Below, piece after piece: positions 41,983 to 50,224 of a DNA stretch of 64,000 bases (position 1 is its first letter; every line of letters begins with the position of its first letter). A program made the translations under genes and the position numbers. The notes under the pieces were generated by a model, which had not been told where the DNA came from, did no database searches, and saw nothing but the letters and a program-made list of their open reading frames with translations. The DNA is from Microbacterium sp. No. 7. Its GTDB lineage: Bacteria > Actinomycetota > Actinomycetes > Actinomycetales > Microbacteriaceae. Location: assembly GCF_001314225.1 (NCBI RefSeq), contig NZ_CP012697.1, forward strand, positions 3,224,001 to 3,288,000. The letters run 5' to 3'.

Positions 41983-42061
41983 CCGTTCACGATTCAGGAG
42001 AACCGGGCGCCTGCGCGGCCCACCCGGCGTCTGGCCGCGTTTCCTCCTGAATTGTGAACGG
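41983..42061. repeat. Inverted-repeat element, 18-bp ends
   Basis: CCGTTCACGATTCAGGAG (41983-42000) is matched at 17 of 18 positions by the reverse complement at 42044-42061. An inner stem CGCGGCC/GGCCGCG (42014-42020, 42033-42039) gives a two-tier hairpin. It starts 20 bp after the peptidase stop and could be both a terminator and a mobile palindromic repeat. The rest of the 454-bp gap to the AraC gene contains one small open frame. Confidence 0.7.
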
Positions 42062-42262
42062 CAGTCGGGGAGCCTCCGAGGCTCCGGGATGCCGGCACCG
42101 GGCGTTCCGGCATCCGGCCCGTTCGGCGTGCGCGTTGTCCCCGGTGGCGGCGATCAGGAAAAAAGTGCGTGCGAACGTACGATTCGCGCACGCGCGGAAT
42201 CGTTGCGACGTCGTTCCCCGAAAGTCGGCTTCATCGTCTCGACACGAACGGGAGAAGCAGCA

Positions 42263-42397
42263 ATGGGCGGCGAGAGCGGCAGGACCTCGTCTGACGAGAT
42301 CGTTCCGATCGCGACGTCGCGTCGTCGTCCGATCGCCGCGGGCGCGGCCCGTTCGCGCGGCGACGGGGTCCGGGCCCCGCGGGGCATCGCCGCATGA
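42263..42397 (+). CDS. Possible 44-residue peptide upstream of AraC gene
   Basis: ATG 42263 is preceded by GGGAGAA with 6-nt spacing and opens a 44-codon frame (MGGESGRTSSDEIVPIATSR...), ending 19 bp before the AraC start. It is basic and Arg/Ala-rich, with no membrane helix. It could be a leader peptide or a chance frame. Confidence 0.3.
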   Translation: MGGESGRTSSDEIVPIATSRRRPIAAGAARSRGDGVRAPRGIAA

Positions 42398-42416
42398 CCC
42401 GCGAAGCCGAGGTGCG

Positions 42417-43484
42417 GTGAAGGCCGCGCCCTCCGCAGGCCGTGGGACGGATGCCGATCACGGGCCGACGAGCGTCCCTCCGATCGAGCCCGCGCGACCG
42501 GTGTCCGACGCGGCGCCGCGGCGCGAGCACCCCATGGTGATCCTCGACCAGCGGCTGCACCGCCACGGACGGAGCGAGGCCCGTCTCGACGCCCACGACG
42601 CCGACGCCTTCGACGACCTCCGCCGAGGCGGCCTGTCGCTGCGGCCCCGGAACGCGCACGAGCCGGTCGTCGTGCGGTGGCGGCTCTTCGGCGAGTCGCT
42701 GGTGATGCGCATCGCGGGCGCGACCGTCGGCGTCCGGCCGCCGCCCGAGAGCAGCGAGGTGCCCTTCTACCTCGCCTACACGCCGGCCATGACGCCGGCC
42801 GCCGGTCTCGGTCCGCAACGACGGGCGATGCTCGTCGACGGCGAGCTCCCCTGCGACATCCCCGGGAGCGCCGGCGCCCCGACGACGCTCGTCGGCATCG
42901 CACGCTCCCCGTTCGGGGCGCCGCTCACCGTGTGGCAGGGCCGATCGATCACCCCCGTGTCCGCGGAGCGCACCGTGACGCTTCGGCCCGTGACGCAGTT
43001 CGTCGACGCTCTCGTCAAGCTCCGGCAGGCACCGGGCCGGCGCGAGATGGCGAGGATCGGCGACATCCTCGTGCAGATGGTCACGCACGCCGCGCTCTCG
43101 ACCTGGGACGAGCATGCGGCCGCGATCGCCGGCGCGGACTCATACCTCGCGACCGCGGCGCTCAGCTACATCGCCCAGTACTACACCGATCCCGCGCTCT
43201 CGCCGCAGAGCGTCGCGCATGCACTCGGCGTCGGCCTGCGCACCCTTCAGTCGGCGCTCGCGACCGTGGGAACCACCCCGGCGCAGAGGATCGCGTCGCA
43301 CCGGCTCGGGCATGCCGCGCACTGCCTGAGCGATCCCGCGTACGACGGGATGAGCGTCGCCCACCTCGCCCGGCTCACGGGCTTCCTCAACGCCGACACG
43401 TTCCGCCGTGCGTTCGCGCGGCAGTTCGGGGTCTCGCCCGTCGCCTACCGGCGCGGCCGGTCTGCGCAGCTCGCGCGCGCATAG
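42417..43484 (+). CDS. AraC-family transcriptional regulator
   Basis: This 355-residue regulator has a C-terminal DNA-binding domain with two helix-turn-helices: SPQSVAHALGVGLRTLQSAL and MSVAHLARLTGFLNADTFRR, ending in FGVSPVAYRRG. The N-terminal part resembles the AraC-binding-like domain (about 60-210) with an unstructured Pro/Ala-rich head. GTG 42417 with GAGG just upstream is my start; ATG 42534 (MVILDQRLHRHG) is possible. No adjacent target is obvious. Confidence 0.85.
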   Translation: MKAAPSAGRGTDADHGPTSVPPIEPARPVSDAAPRREHPMVILDQRLHRHGRSEARLDAHDADAFDDLRRGGLSLRPRNAHEPVVVRWRLFGESLVMRIAGATVGVRPPPESSEVPFYLAYTPAMTPAAGLGPQRRAMLVDGELPCDIPGSAGAPTTLVGIARSPFGAPLTVWQGRSITPVSAERTVTLRPVTQFVDALVKLRQAPGRREMARIGDILVQMVTHAALSTWDEHAAAIAGADSYLATAALSYIAQYYTDPALSPQSVAHALGVGLRTLQSALATVGTTPAQRIASHRLGHAAHCLSDPAYDGMSVAHLARLTGFLNADTFRRAFARQFGVSPVAYRRGRSAQLARA

Positions 43485-43611
43485 CCGGTCCGGCGGGCGC
43501 GGATGCCAAAGCGCGGATGCCAAAGGGCGGATGCCGGGGCCCGGCGCCACACGCCGTCACACGCGGGCGGGGCCGTTTACCTCGCACGGTGCCGCGGGTA
43601 GCGTCGGGACC

Positions 43612-44415
43612 ATGAGCACCCCCGACATCGACACCGCAGACAAGGCCGACACCGCTGACAAGGCACAGACGCTGAAGCGGCTGCACGAGGCGCCGGAGAT
43701 CCTCCGCGTCGTCAACGTGTGGGACGCGATCACCGCGAAGGTCGTGACCGAGACGCCCGGCACGCGCGCGATCGCGACCGCAGGGCACTCGATCGCCGCG
43801 AGCCACGGCTTCGCCGACGGCGAGATCCCGCTCGACCTGTCGCTCGCCGCGATCGAGCGCATCGTGCAGGCGACCCCGCTGCCGGTCACCGCCGACCTCG
43901 ACGCCGGCTACGGCGACCCCGCCGAGACCGTGCGGCGCGCGATCGGCGTCGGCGCGGTCGGCGCGAACGTCGAGGACCGGCTCGTGCCGCTGGCCGAGGC
44001 CGCGGCGAACGTCGCCGCGATCGTGGCGGCCGCCGAGGCCGAGGGCGTCGCGTTCCAGCTCAACGCCCGCACCGACGCGTTCGTGCGCGGCGGCGACCGC
44101 CCGCTCGACGAGAAGATCGACGACGCGATCGCCCGCGGCCGGGCGTTCCTCGAGGCCGGCGCGGCGCTGGTCTTCGTGCCGGGCGTGCTCGACCGCGAGG
44201 TCACCGAACGCCTCGTCGCCGGGCTCGGCGCGGGACGCCTCAGCGTGATCGGGCTGCCCGGCGCCCTGTCCGCCGCGGAGTACGAGGCGCTCGGCGTCGC
44301 CCGCATCTCGTACGGCCCCACGACGCAGCGCGTCGCCCTGCGCGCGCTGCGCGACCTCGCGGCCGATCTCTACGCCGACGGCGTCATCCCCGCCGACACG
44401 CCCGCGCTCAACTGA
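43612..44415 (+). CDS. Isocitrate lyase/PEP mutase superfamily protein
   Basis: This 267-residue enzyme has TADLDAGYGD (metal-binding Asp pair), NVEDRL, LNARTDAF and an LSVIGLPG C-terminal segment, the ICL/PEP mutase barrel pattern. The usual KKCGH catalytic loop of isocitrate lyase is absent; the region reads GDPAETVRRA, so this is one of the short carboxyvinyl/oxaloacetate-hydrolase-like members. The first 20 residues are a repeated TADKADTADKA segment. A C-C or P-C bond reaction on an oxo-acid is likely; the substrate is unknown. Confidence 0.85.
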   Translation: MSTPDIDTADKADTADKAQTLKRLHEAPEILRVVNVWDAITAKVVTETPGTRAIATAGHSIAASHGFADGEIPLDLSLAAIERIVQATPLPVTADLDAGYGDPAETVRRAIGVGAVGANVEDRLVPLAEAAANVAAIVAAAEAEGVAFQLNARTDAFVRGGDRPLDEKIDDAIARGRAFLEAGAALVFVPGVLDREVTERLVAGLGAGRLSVIGLPGALSAAEYEALGVARISYGPTTQRVALRALRDLAADLYADGVIPADTPALN

Positions 44416-44430
44416 GCCGGCCGGCCGGCG

Positions 44431-44471
44431 TCGTGGGGCTCACTCGTCGCCGACGAGCTTGAGCCCCACGA
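44431..44471. terminator. Bidirectional hairpin overlapping the SMR stop
   Basis: A perfect 12-bp stem (TCGTGGGGCTCA 44431-44442 and its complement 44460-44471) encloses a second CTCGTCG/CGACGAG stem. It lies between two convergent genes and covers the last ten codons of the SMR gene. Confidence 0.75.
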
Positions 44472-44760
44472 TGCAGCCGACCAGGCCGAGGATCAGCAGC
44501 ATGCGCACGAGCGAGAACCGCTCGTCGCCCGTGATCATCGCGTAGCCGACGGTGAGCGACGCGCCGACGCCCACCCACACCGCGTAGGCGGTGCCGGTGG
44601 GGATCTCGCGCATGGCCCACGCGAGGCCGCCCATGCTGACGGCGAGCGCGGCGAGGAAGACGACCGAGGGCCAGAGCCTGGTCAGGCCCTCCGACTTGCC
44701 CAGCGCGGTGGCCCAGACGGCTTCGAGCACCCCGGAGAGGATGAGAACGATCCACGACAC
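44440..44760 (-). CDS. Small multidrug resistance exporter, SugE/Gdx-like
   Basis: This 106-residue protein has four membrane helices. The essential Glu is at position 13 in GVLEAVWATALGKSEGLTRLWP; the nearby Trp16 is typical of the guanidinium exporter (Gdx/SugE) subgroup rather than EmrE. AVWVGVGASLTVGYAMI in helix 3-4 fits too. GTG 44760 is chosen, with AGGAGG 7-8 nt upstream. It would work as an antiparallel homodimer. Guanidinium export is inferred from these residues only. Confidence 0.88.
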   Translation of the reverse strand: MSWIVLILSGVLEAVWATALGKSEGLTRLWPSVVFLAALAVSMGGLAWAMREIPTGTAYAVWVGVGASLTVGYAMITGDERFSLVRMLLILGLVGCIVGLKLVGDE

Positions 44761-44886
44761 GACGTGACCTCCTGGCCAGTCTTGTCGCGTGCCGGGTACT
44801 GAACCGTCGTCCGGGGATGCTGCCGGCATCCGCCCCCAGGATATCAACGCTCGCAGTCGCCGTCAGCAGCCACCGCCCGGTCGTCC

Positions 44887-46614
44887 TCACGGCCGCGGGC
44901 GCGGCCCCCGGCCTCGGCCGACGCCCGCGAGCAGGGCGTGCGCCAGCGGGACCGCCGAGGCGACCATGAGCGCGACGCCCCACGCGGGCGCGGGGGTGAG
45001 CAGCACCGCGCCGCCGACGAGCAGCGCCAGGAACAGCACCGCCGAGATCACGCGCCGCCCGATCAGCAGCGCATCGTCGAGACGTCGTTCCAGCCGCGCC
45101 GTGTCGAAGCTGACCTCGCCGCGATCGAGGCGCGTGATGAGCGCGTCGACGCGTTGCGGCATCCGCCACAGCATGCCCGCGCCCTGCACCGCCCGCCCGG
45201 CGAGGTCCTGCGCGAGCCCGGCGCTCTCGTCGCGGAGCAGGCGCGCGGCGTAGGGTTCGACGGCATCCCAGATGTTGAACGCCGGATCGAGCGTGCTGCA
45301 CACGCCCGAGGTGAGCGAGACGGCGCGCACGAGCAGCAGCAGCTTCTCGGGCAGCTGCAGCGGCAGCGACCGCACGGTGTCGCCGAACTCGCTCGCGAAG
45401 TCCTGCAGCTCGCGCGGGTCGACGTCGCGCAGCTCGGCGAAGCCCATGCCGCCGAACCGGGCGAACAGCGCCGCCAGCGCGCGCTCGAGCTCCGAGGTGT
45501 CGGCCGAGGGCAGCAGCACCCCGATCCGTCGCGCGGCGTCGACGAGACCCTCGCTGTCGCGGGCGGCGACCGCGATGACGAGTGCGCGCAGGCCGTCGCG
45601 CATCGCCGCGGGGATCTCGCCCATCATCCCGAAGTCGATGAAGGTGAGGCGCCAGGCGACGCCGCCGGCATCCTCGACGGGGGTCACGAAGACGTTGCCG
45701 GGGTGCGGGTCGGCGTGGAAGAAGCCGTGCGTGAAGATCTGGTCGAGCATGACCTCGGCGAACACGGGGGCGACCTCGGCGGGATCGATGCCGGCGGCGC
45801 GCAGGGCGTCGGTGTCGCTGATCTTGATCGCGGTCACGTCGGCCAGGGTGAGCACGCGGCGGGTGCTGCGCTCCCACGCGACGGCGGGGACGGCCACGCG
45901 GTCGTCGCCCGCGAACGCGTCGGCGAAGCGCTCCGCGCTCGCGGCCTCGTGCAGGTAGTCGATCTCCTCGTGGCACACCTGCGCGAACTCCTCGACGAGC
46001 GCCGGCGCGTCGACCCGGTCGGCGACGATGCGCACGCGGCGCAGCCAGCCGCCCACGCGCCGCAGCGCGGCCAGGTCGACGGCGATGACCTCGTCGATGC
46101 CCGGGCGCTGCACCTTGACGACGACCTCGGCGAACCCGGCGTCGGCGGCGTCCTGCGGCGACAGCCGGGCGCGGTGCGCCTGACCGAGGGATGCCGCGGC
46201 CACGGGCGTCGCGTCGAAGAACGCGAAGGCGCGGTCCAGCGGCACGCCCAGCTCCGCCTCGGCGTGCCGGGCGATCGCGGCGAACGGCACGGCCGGCACC
46301 TCGTCCTGCAGGCCCTCGAGCTCCGAGGTGACCTCGGGAGGCAGCACGTCGAGCCGCGACGAGAGGAACTGCCCGACCTTGATCATCAGGCCGCCCAGGC
46401 CGATCGCGAGCACGCGGAAGCGCTGCGCGACGCGACGCATCCGGCGCTCGCGCGTGCGGTCGGCGACACCGCGCAGGCCGAGGCGCGGCAGCAGCAGCTC
46501 GAACCACCACGTCTGCACGAAGACGCGCGCGGCGAAGGCCAGGATGCGCCGGTAGCGGGCGCGCCCCGTGACCGCCGCGGCCGTCTCGGAACGCGGCGCC
46601 GGCGGGACGGTCAC
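44887..46614 (-). CDS. AarF/ABC1/UbiB-family kinase-like protein
   Basis: This 575-residue protein has the atypical UbiB kinase features: KVGQFLSSRLDVLP (KxGQ motif, N-terminal), an Ala-rich loop AAASLGQAHRA, VVVKVQRPG with the conserved Lys, HADPHPGNVFV (catalytic loop) and FIDFGMMG (metal-binding Asp). Two hydrophobic segments close the C-terminus (about 515-560). The family supports isoprenoid quinone or lipid metabolism. GTG 46614 overlaps the PadR gene stop as GTGA, so expression is coupled to that regulator. Confidence 0.93.
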   Translation of the reverse strand: MTVPPAPRSETAAAVTGRARYRRILAFAARVFVQTWWFELLLPRLGLRGVADRTRERRMRRVAQRFRVLAIGLGGLMIKVGQFLSSRLDVLPPEVTSELEGLQDEVPAVPFAAIARHAEAELGVPLDRAFAFFDATPVAAASLGQAHRARLSPQDAADAGFAEVVVKVQRPGIDEVIAVDLAALRRVGGWLRRVRIVADRVDAPALVEEFAQVCHEEIDYLHEAASAERFADAFAGDDRVAVPAVAWERSTRRVLTLADVTAIKISDTDALRAAGIDPAEVAPVFAEVMLDQIFTHGFFHADPHPGNVFVTPVEDAGGVAWRLTFIDFGMMGEIPAAMRDGLRALVIAVAARDSEGLVDAARRIGVLLPSADTSELERALAALFARFGGMGFAELRDVDPRELQDFASEFGDTVRSLPLQLPEKLLLLVRAVSLTSGVCSTLDPAFNIWDAVEPYAARLLRDESAGLAQDLAGRAVQGAGMLWRMPQRVDALITRLDRGEVSFDTARLERRLDDALLIGRRVISAVLFLALLVGGAVLLTPAPAWGVALMVASAVPLAHALLAGVGRGRGPRPRP

Positions 46615-47213
46615 GCCTCGGCGAGGATGGCGTAGAGCTTGCGCCGCGCGTCGTCGAGCACCGCGACGGCCTGCTCGACCTGCTCGGGCGTGCCGGTGCG
46701 GGCGACCTGCGCCGCGGCCCCGGCGAGGTCGACGCCCGCCTTCGGCAGCGCGCCGAAGGGCACTCCGCCGGCCCTGCCGCCCGGGCCCTCCCACGGCGCC
46801 GGCCGCTCGGCGGACTCCTCGGCGAACGCCCGGCCCGCGTCGGTGAGCGCGTACGTCTTGCGTCCGCCCTGCTCCTCGGCCGCGATCAGGCCCTCGTCGG
46901 CGAGCAGCTGCAGGGTCGGGTACACCGATCCGGCGCTGGGCTTCCAGGTGCCGCCGCTGCGCTCGGCGATCTCGTTGATGATCTGGTAGCCGTGCATCGG
47001 CTGCTCGGCGAGCAGGGCGATGACGGCCGCGCGCACGTCGCCGCGCGCCATGCGCGTGGAGCCCGTGCGCTGCTCGAACGAGCCGCGCAGCTGCTCCACG
47101 GCATCCCAGATCATCGCGGCCGGGTTCGCGCCCGGCCCGAAGCCGCCGCGGCCGAAGCCGCCGCCACCGAAACCGCCGCCGCCGAAACCACCCGGGGGAA
47201 AGGAACCGTTCAT
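46611..47213 (-). CDS. PadR-family transcriptional regulator
   Basis: This 200-residue regulator has a Gly/Phe-rich head (GGFGGGGFGGGGFGRGGFG) and a PadR winged helix (about 55-130) with MHGYQIINEIAERSGGTWKP and SAGSVYPTLQLLADEGLI. The C-terminal helix for dimerisation follows. Glycine-rich heads of this kind are common in actinobacterial PadR proteins. It is first in an operon with the AarF-like kinase, and a 30-bp palindrome 28 bp upstream of its ATG is its probable operator. Confidence 0.92.
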   Translation of the reverse strand: MNGSFPPGGFGGGGFGGGGFGRGGFGPGANPAAMIWDAVEQLRGSFEQRTGSTRMARGDVRAAVIALLAEQPMHGYQIINEIAERSGGTWKPSAGSVYPTLQLLADEGLIAAEEQGGRKTYALTDAGRAFAEESAERPAPWEGPGGRAGGVPFGALPKAGVDLAGAAAQVARTGTPEQVEQAVAVLDDARRKLYAILAEA

Positions 47214-47240
47214 GATGACCTCCTCGGTACGACGCGTGAA

Positions 47241-47270
47241 CGATACTCAACGATATATCGCTGAGTATCG
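47241..47270. promoter_or_regulatory. PadR operator, 30-bp near-perfect palindrome
   Basis: Arms CGATACTCA and TGAGTATCG flank the central palindrome CGATATATCG; only one base pair of fifteen mismatches. ATAT-centred palindromes of this type are known PadR sites. It lies just upstream of the PadR ATG, in position for autorepression. Confidence 0.82.
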
Positions 47271-47284
47271 CGGGGGAAGAGGGG

Positions 47285-48160
47285 TCACACGAAGAACAGC
47301 GCGTCCAGCAGCCCGGGATTGTGCGCGTGCACGAGCACCGCGAAGACGACGGCGTCGAAGAGCAGGTGCACGGTCACGACATATCCCAGCGAGCGCGTCT
47401 TCAGGAAGATGACGGCCTGCAGCAGGGCGAACGGGATCGTCAGCACCGGCCCCCACGCCCGGTAGCCGAGCTCCCAGAGGAACGACACGAACACGATCGC
47501 CTGCAGCACGTTCGCCGACGCGTCGGCGAAGTGGCGGCGCAGCAGCACGAAGCACGTGCAGATGAAGAACAGCTCGTCCCAGATGCCGACGGCGCCGACG
47601 CCGACGAACAGGCGGGCGATGAGCTCGGGGGTGTCGACGACGGGCCAGTTGCGGTACACGCCCGAGGAGATGAAGTAGAACGGCAGGATCAGCCAGCCGA
47701 GCAGCAGCACGCCGACGAGCCACGCCCACTGCCACGGCTTCCAGCGCCCGCCGCCGCGCCACGGAAAGCCGATGGCCCGGTCGCGGTAGACGTAGCGCGA
47801 CACGAGGTAGGGCACGACCACGGCGCCGCCGAGCGCGAGCGTGAACCGCAGCATCGCGAGGTCGTCGAGCTGCGCCCGCAGATCGATGAGGCTCACGATC
47901 ACGAGGCCCATCGCGATGAGCGACAGGTCGCGCGTCAACGAGGGGACGGATGCCGCGGTGCCCGCGGTCGCGCCCTCGGCGGGGCGTCGCCGTTCGACGA
48001 CCGCGGCGGAGACGAGGCCCGCGACGAGCAGCGTCCAGCCGAGCCAGGGCAGCAGCAGCACGAAGAACGCGGGCGCCGCGAGGCACACGAGCAGCGCGGG
48101 CACCGTGCCGGACGAGACCAGGGGCCTGCCGGCGAGCGCGGCGTGCGTCGGCGCGCTCAC
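47285..48160 (-). CDS. CPBP-like intramembrane protein with altered active-site motifs
   Basis: This 291-residue membrane protein has about eight hydrophobic segments. The layout recalls CPBP (Abi/CAAX-type) intramembrane metalloproteases, with Asp195-Glu196 (WDELFF) where EE is normal and His265-xxx-Asp269 (HLLFD), but the middle FxxxH is replaced by FLWELGY, so metal binding is uncertain. GTG 48160 overlaps the trmB stop as GTGA, placing it second in that operon. It may be inactive or have another function. Confidence 0.75.
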   Translation of the reverse strand: MSAPTHAALAGRPLVSSGTVPALLVCLAAPAFFVLLLPWLGWTLLVAGLVSAAVVERRRPAEGATAGTAASVPSLTRDLSLIAMGLVIVSLIDLRAQLDDLAMLRFTLALGGAVVVPYLVSRYVYRDRAIGFPWRGGGRWKPWQWAWLVGVLLLGWLILPFYFISSGVYRNWPVVDTPELIARLFVGVGAVGIWDELFFICTCFVLLRRHFADASANVLQAIVFVSFLWELGYRAWGPVLTIPFALLQAVIFLKTRSLGYVVTVHLLFDAVVFAVLVHAHNPGLLDALFFV

Positions 48161-48918
48161 GTCCGGCCTGCGCCGCTCGTCGGCTCTGCGCGGCGGTAGG
48201 CGAGGTCGCGGATCTCGCGTCCCTTCGCGATCCCCTTGCGCTCGAACGCGGTCATGACGCGCCCCTCGAAGCGCGGCGCCCACTCCCCCTCGAAGTCCCG
48301 CGAGAACAGCGGGGCCTCGTCGAGCACGTCGCGCATCTGCAGCGCGTAGTCCTCCCAGTCGGTCGCGAGCCGCAGCACGCCGCCGTCCCGCAGCGCGCGG
48401 GCCGCGACGGCGGGGAACGGCGGGGCGACGAGCCGCCGCTTGGTGTGCTTCTTCTTGTGCCACGGGTCGGGGAAGAACACCCACAGCTCGTCGACGGAGC
48501 CCTCGGGCAGCAGGTGCTCCAGCACCTCGGGCGCGTTCGCCTCGACGAGGCGCAGGTTGCGCGCGCCGGCGCGGTCGGCGTCGAGCATCGTGCGGGCGAG
48601 CCCCGCGCGGAACACCTCGACGGCGAGGAAGTCGGTGCCGGGCGTCGTCGACGAGGCGTGCACGATCGCGTGGCCCTGTCCCGAGCCGATCTCCACGACG
48701 AGCGGGGCGGTGCGTCCGTAGACGGCGGCCGGGTCGACCGGGGAGCCGGGACGGATGCTCGTCGCCGCGGCGTCGCGCTCGACCGTCAGCAGGTACCGGG
48801 GCGACAGCTCGTCCCAGGCGCGCTCCTGCCCCTCCGACATCCGCCCGCTGCGACGCACGAACGACACGGGCCGATCCCGGAACCGCTTCTCAGGACCGAC
48901 GGCAGAGCTCTCCGGCAT
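48157..48918 (-). CDS. trmB: tRNA (guanine(46)-N7)-methyltransferase
   Basis: This 253-residue SAM-dependent methyltransferase makes m7G46 in tRNA. Motif I reads VEIGSGQGHA, and the family motif FFPDPWHKKKHTKRRLV is complete, with LATDWEDYALQM later. The N-terminal 35 residues are a basic extension (RSGRMSEGQERAW). It heads a two-gene operon with a CPBP-like membrane protein. Confidence 0.96.
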   Translation of the reverse strand: MPESSAVGPEKRFRDRPVSFVRRSGRMSEGQERAWDELSPRYLLTVERDAAATSIRPGSPVDPAAVYGRTAPLVVEIGSGQGHAIVHASSTTPGTDFLAVEVFRAGLARTMLDADRAGARNLRLVEANAPEVLEHLLPEGSVDELWVFFPDPWHKKKHTKRRLVAPPFPAVAARALRDGGVLRLATDWEDYALQMRDVLDEAPLFSRDFEGEWAPRFEGRVMTAFERKGIAKGREIRDLAYRRAEPTSGAGRT

Positions 48919-48970
48919 CCCCCCAGGCTACCCGCCGCACCCGCACCCCACCCCCGCTGCCCCCGCCCCC

Positions 48971-49240
48971 GCTGGTTGAGTAGCCCGCGCAGCGGGCGTA
49001 TCGAAACCCATGTAACGGTCCACTACACGGATCTCGATACACCCGCGGCTCCGCCGCGGGCACTCGATCAGCAGGAGCGAGAGCACAGGCCGCGGGCACT
49101 CGATCAGCGGGAGCCAGACCACAAGCCACACGCCACCGAACCCCCGCCCACCGCACCCACACCCCACCCCGCTGGTTGAGTAGCCCGCGCAGCGGGCGTA
49201 TCGAAACCCATCCCACGGACCGTTACACGGGTTTCGATAC
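48971..49240. repeat. REP/BIME-like cluster of GGTTGAGTAG repeats
   Basis: An identical 41-bp unit (starts GCTGGTTGAGTAG, ends GTATCGAAACCCAT) occurs at 48971-49011 and again exactly 200 bp on at 49171-49211. Inverted, diverged copies follow each: GATCTCGATAC...ACTCGATCAGC (about 49030-49072) and GGGTTTCGATACG (49229-49241). A 25-bp direct repeat (CCGCGGGCACTCGATCAGC core) is at 49054-49078 and 49090-49114. The units can fold CCCGCG/CGCGGG-type hairpins. The 348-bp gap holds no gene. Confidence 0.8.
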
Positions 49241-49266
49241 GCCGCCAGCGGGGGCGGCGGGCGGGG

Positions 49267-50103
49267 TCACGGGGCGGTGACGAAGTCGATGAGCTCTTCG
49301 ACGCGGCCGAGCAGGGCGGGGTCGAGGTCGCGGTAGCTGCGCACGGCGCCGAGGATGCGCTGCCACGTGCGCGCGATGTCGGCCTGGTCGCGCGCGGGCC
49401 AGCCGAGCGCGCGGCTGACGCCGACCTTCCACTCGATGCCGCGCGGCACGTCGGGCCAGGCGCGGATGCCGAGCGTCTCGGCCCGCACGCACTGCCACAC
49501 GTCGATGTGCGGATGGCCCACGATCCGCAGGTGCGCGCCGTGCGGGCCGCGCGCCACGGCATCCGCGATGCGCGACTCCTTCGATCCGGGCACGAGGTGG
49601 TCGACGAGCACGCCGTAGCGCCGGCCCGGCCCGGGCGGCTCGTCGCGCAGCACCTGCTCGAGCAGGTCGACGCCCTGCAGGTACTCGACGACGACGCCCT
49701 CGATGCGCAGATCGTCGCCCCACACCTTCTCCACGAGCTCGGCGTCGTGCCGGCCCTCGACGAGGATGCGCGAGGCCCGCGCGACGCGCGCCCGCGCCTC
49801 CGGCGCGGCGAACGAGCCGGATGCCGTGCGGGCCCGCCCGGCGGGCGCCGCGGCCGCCGGGCGCACGAGCTGCACGGCCTCGCCGTCGATGAGGAACCCG
49901 CCGCCGAGAGGGAACAGCCGGCGTCGCCCGCGCCGGTCCTCGAGCTCGACGTTGCCGCCCGCGACGCCCACGACGGCGCCGCAGAACCCGTCGGCCGCGA
50001 CCTCCACCACGAGGTCGCGCTCCGCCGCGATCTCGGGGATCCGCCGCCTGCCCGCCTCGCGCCACCCGGGCGCGAGCACATCGCCGCCGTACCTGTCGTC
50101 CAT
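49267..50103 (-). CDS. DUF3097 family protein
   Basis: This 278-residue protein matches the actinobacterial DUF3097 family: strand-rich N-terminal 90 residues, then ILVEGRHDAELVEKVWG, GVLVDHLVPGSKESRIA and VGHPHIDVWQCV. The EGRHD and DHLVPGSKE pieces look like TOPRIM-type acidic motifs, so a nucleic-acid role is possible. Function is not known. It is transcribed away from the TPM-PspA genes. Confidence 0.88.
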   Translation of the reverse strand: MDDRYGGDVLAPGWREAGRRRIPEIAAERDLVVEVAADGFCGAVVGVAGGNVELEDRRGRRRLFPLGGGFLIDGEAVQLVRPAAAAPAGRARTASGSFAAPEARARVARASRILVEGRHDAELVEKVWGDDLRIEGVVVEYLQGVDLLEQVLRDEPPGPGRRYGVLVDHLVPGSKESRIADAVARGPHGAHLRIVGHPHIDVWQCVRAETLGIRAWPDVPRGIEWKVGVSRALGWPARDQADIARTWQRILGAVRSYRDLDPALLGRVEELIDFVTAP

Positions 50104-50224
50104 AACGCGGGCGAGCCTAGCCCGCCCCGGCGCCCGACCGCTGCAGCGACCCGCGGACGCTACCGTGCATGCTCAGGCGGGCATAGAGTGGCAGATGCAT
50201 GCATCGAGGCCTCGAGGAGACACT

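Noticed and set aside
44761..44890. Guanidine riboswitch upstream of the SMR exporter
   Set aside because: The leader holds a GGATGC/GCATCC hairpin and a GGACGACGG segment, but I could not fit the conserved cores of guanidine-I, -II or -III classes. A covariance-model scan would decide.
48971..49211. CRISPR array
   Set aside because: There are only two exact repeats, 159 bp apart, with diverged inverted copies; no regular spacers and no cas genes.
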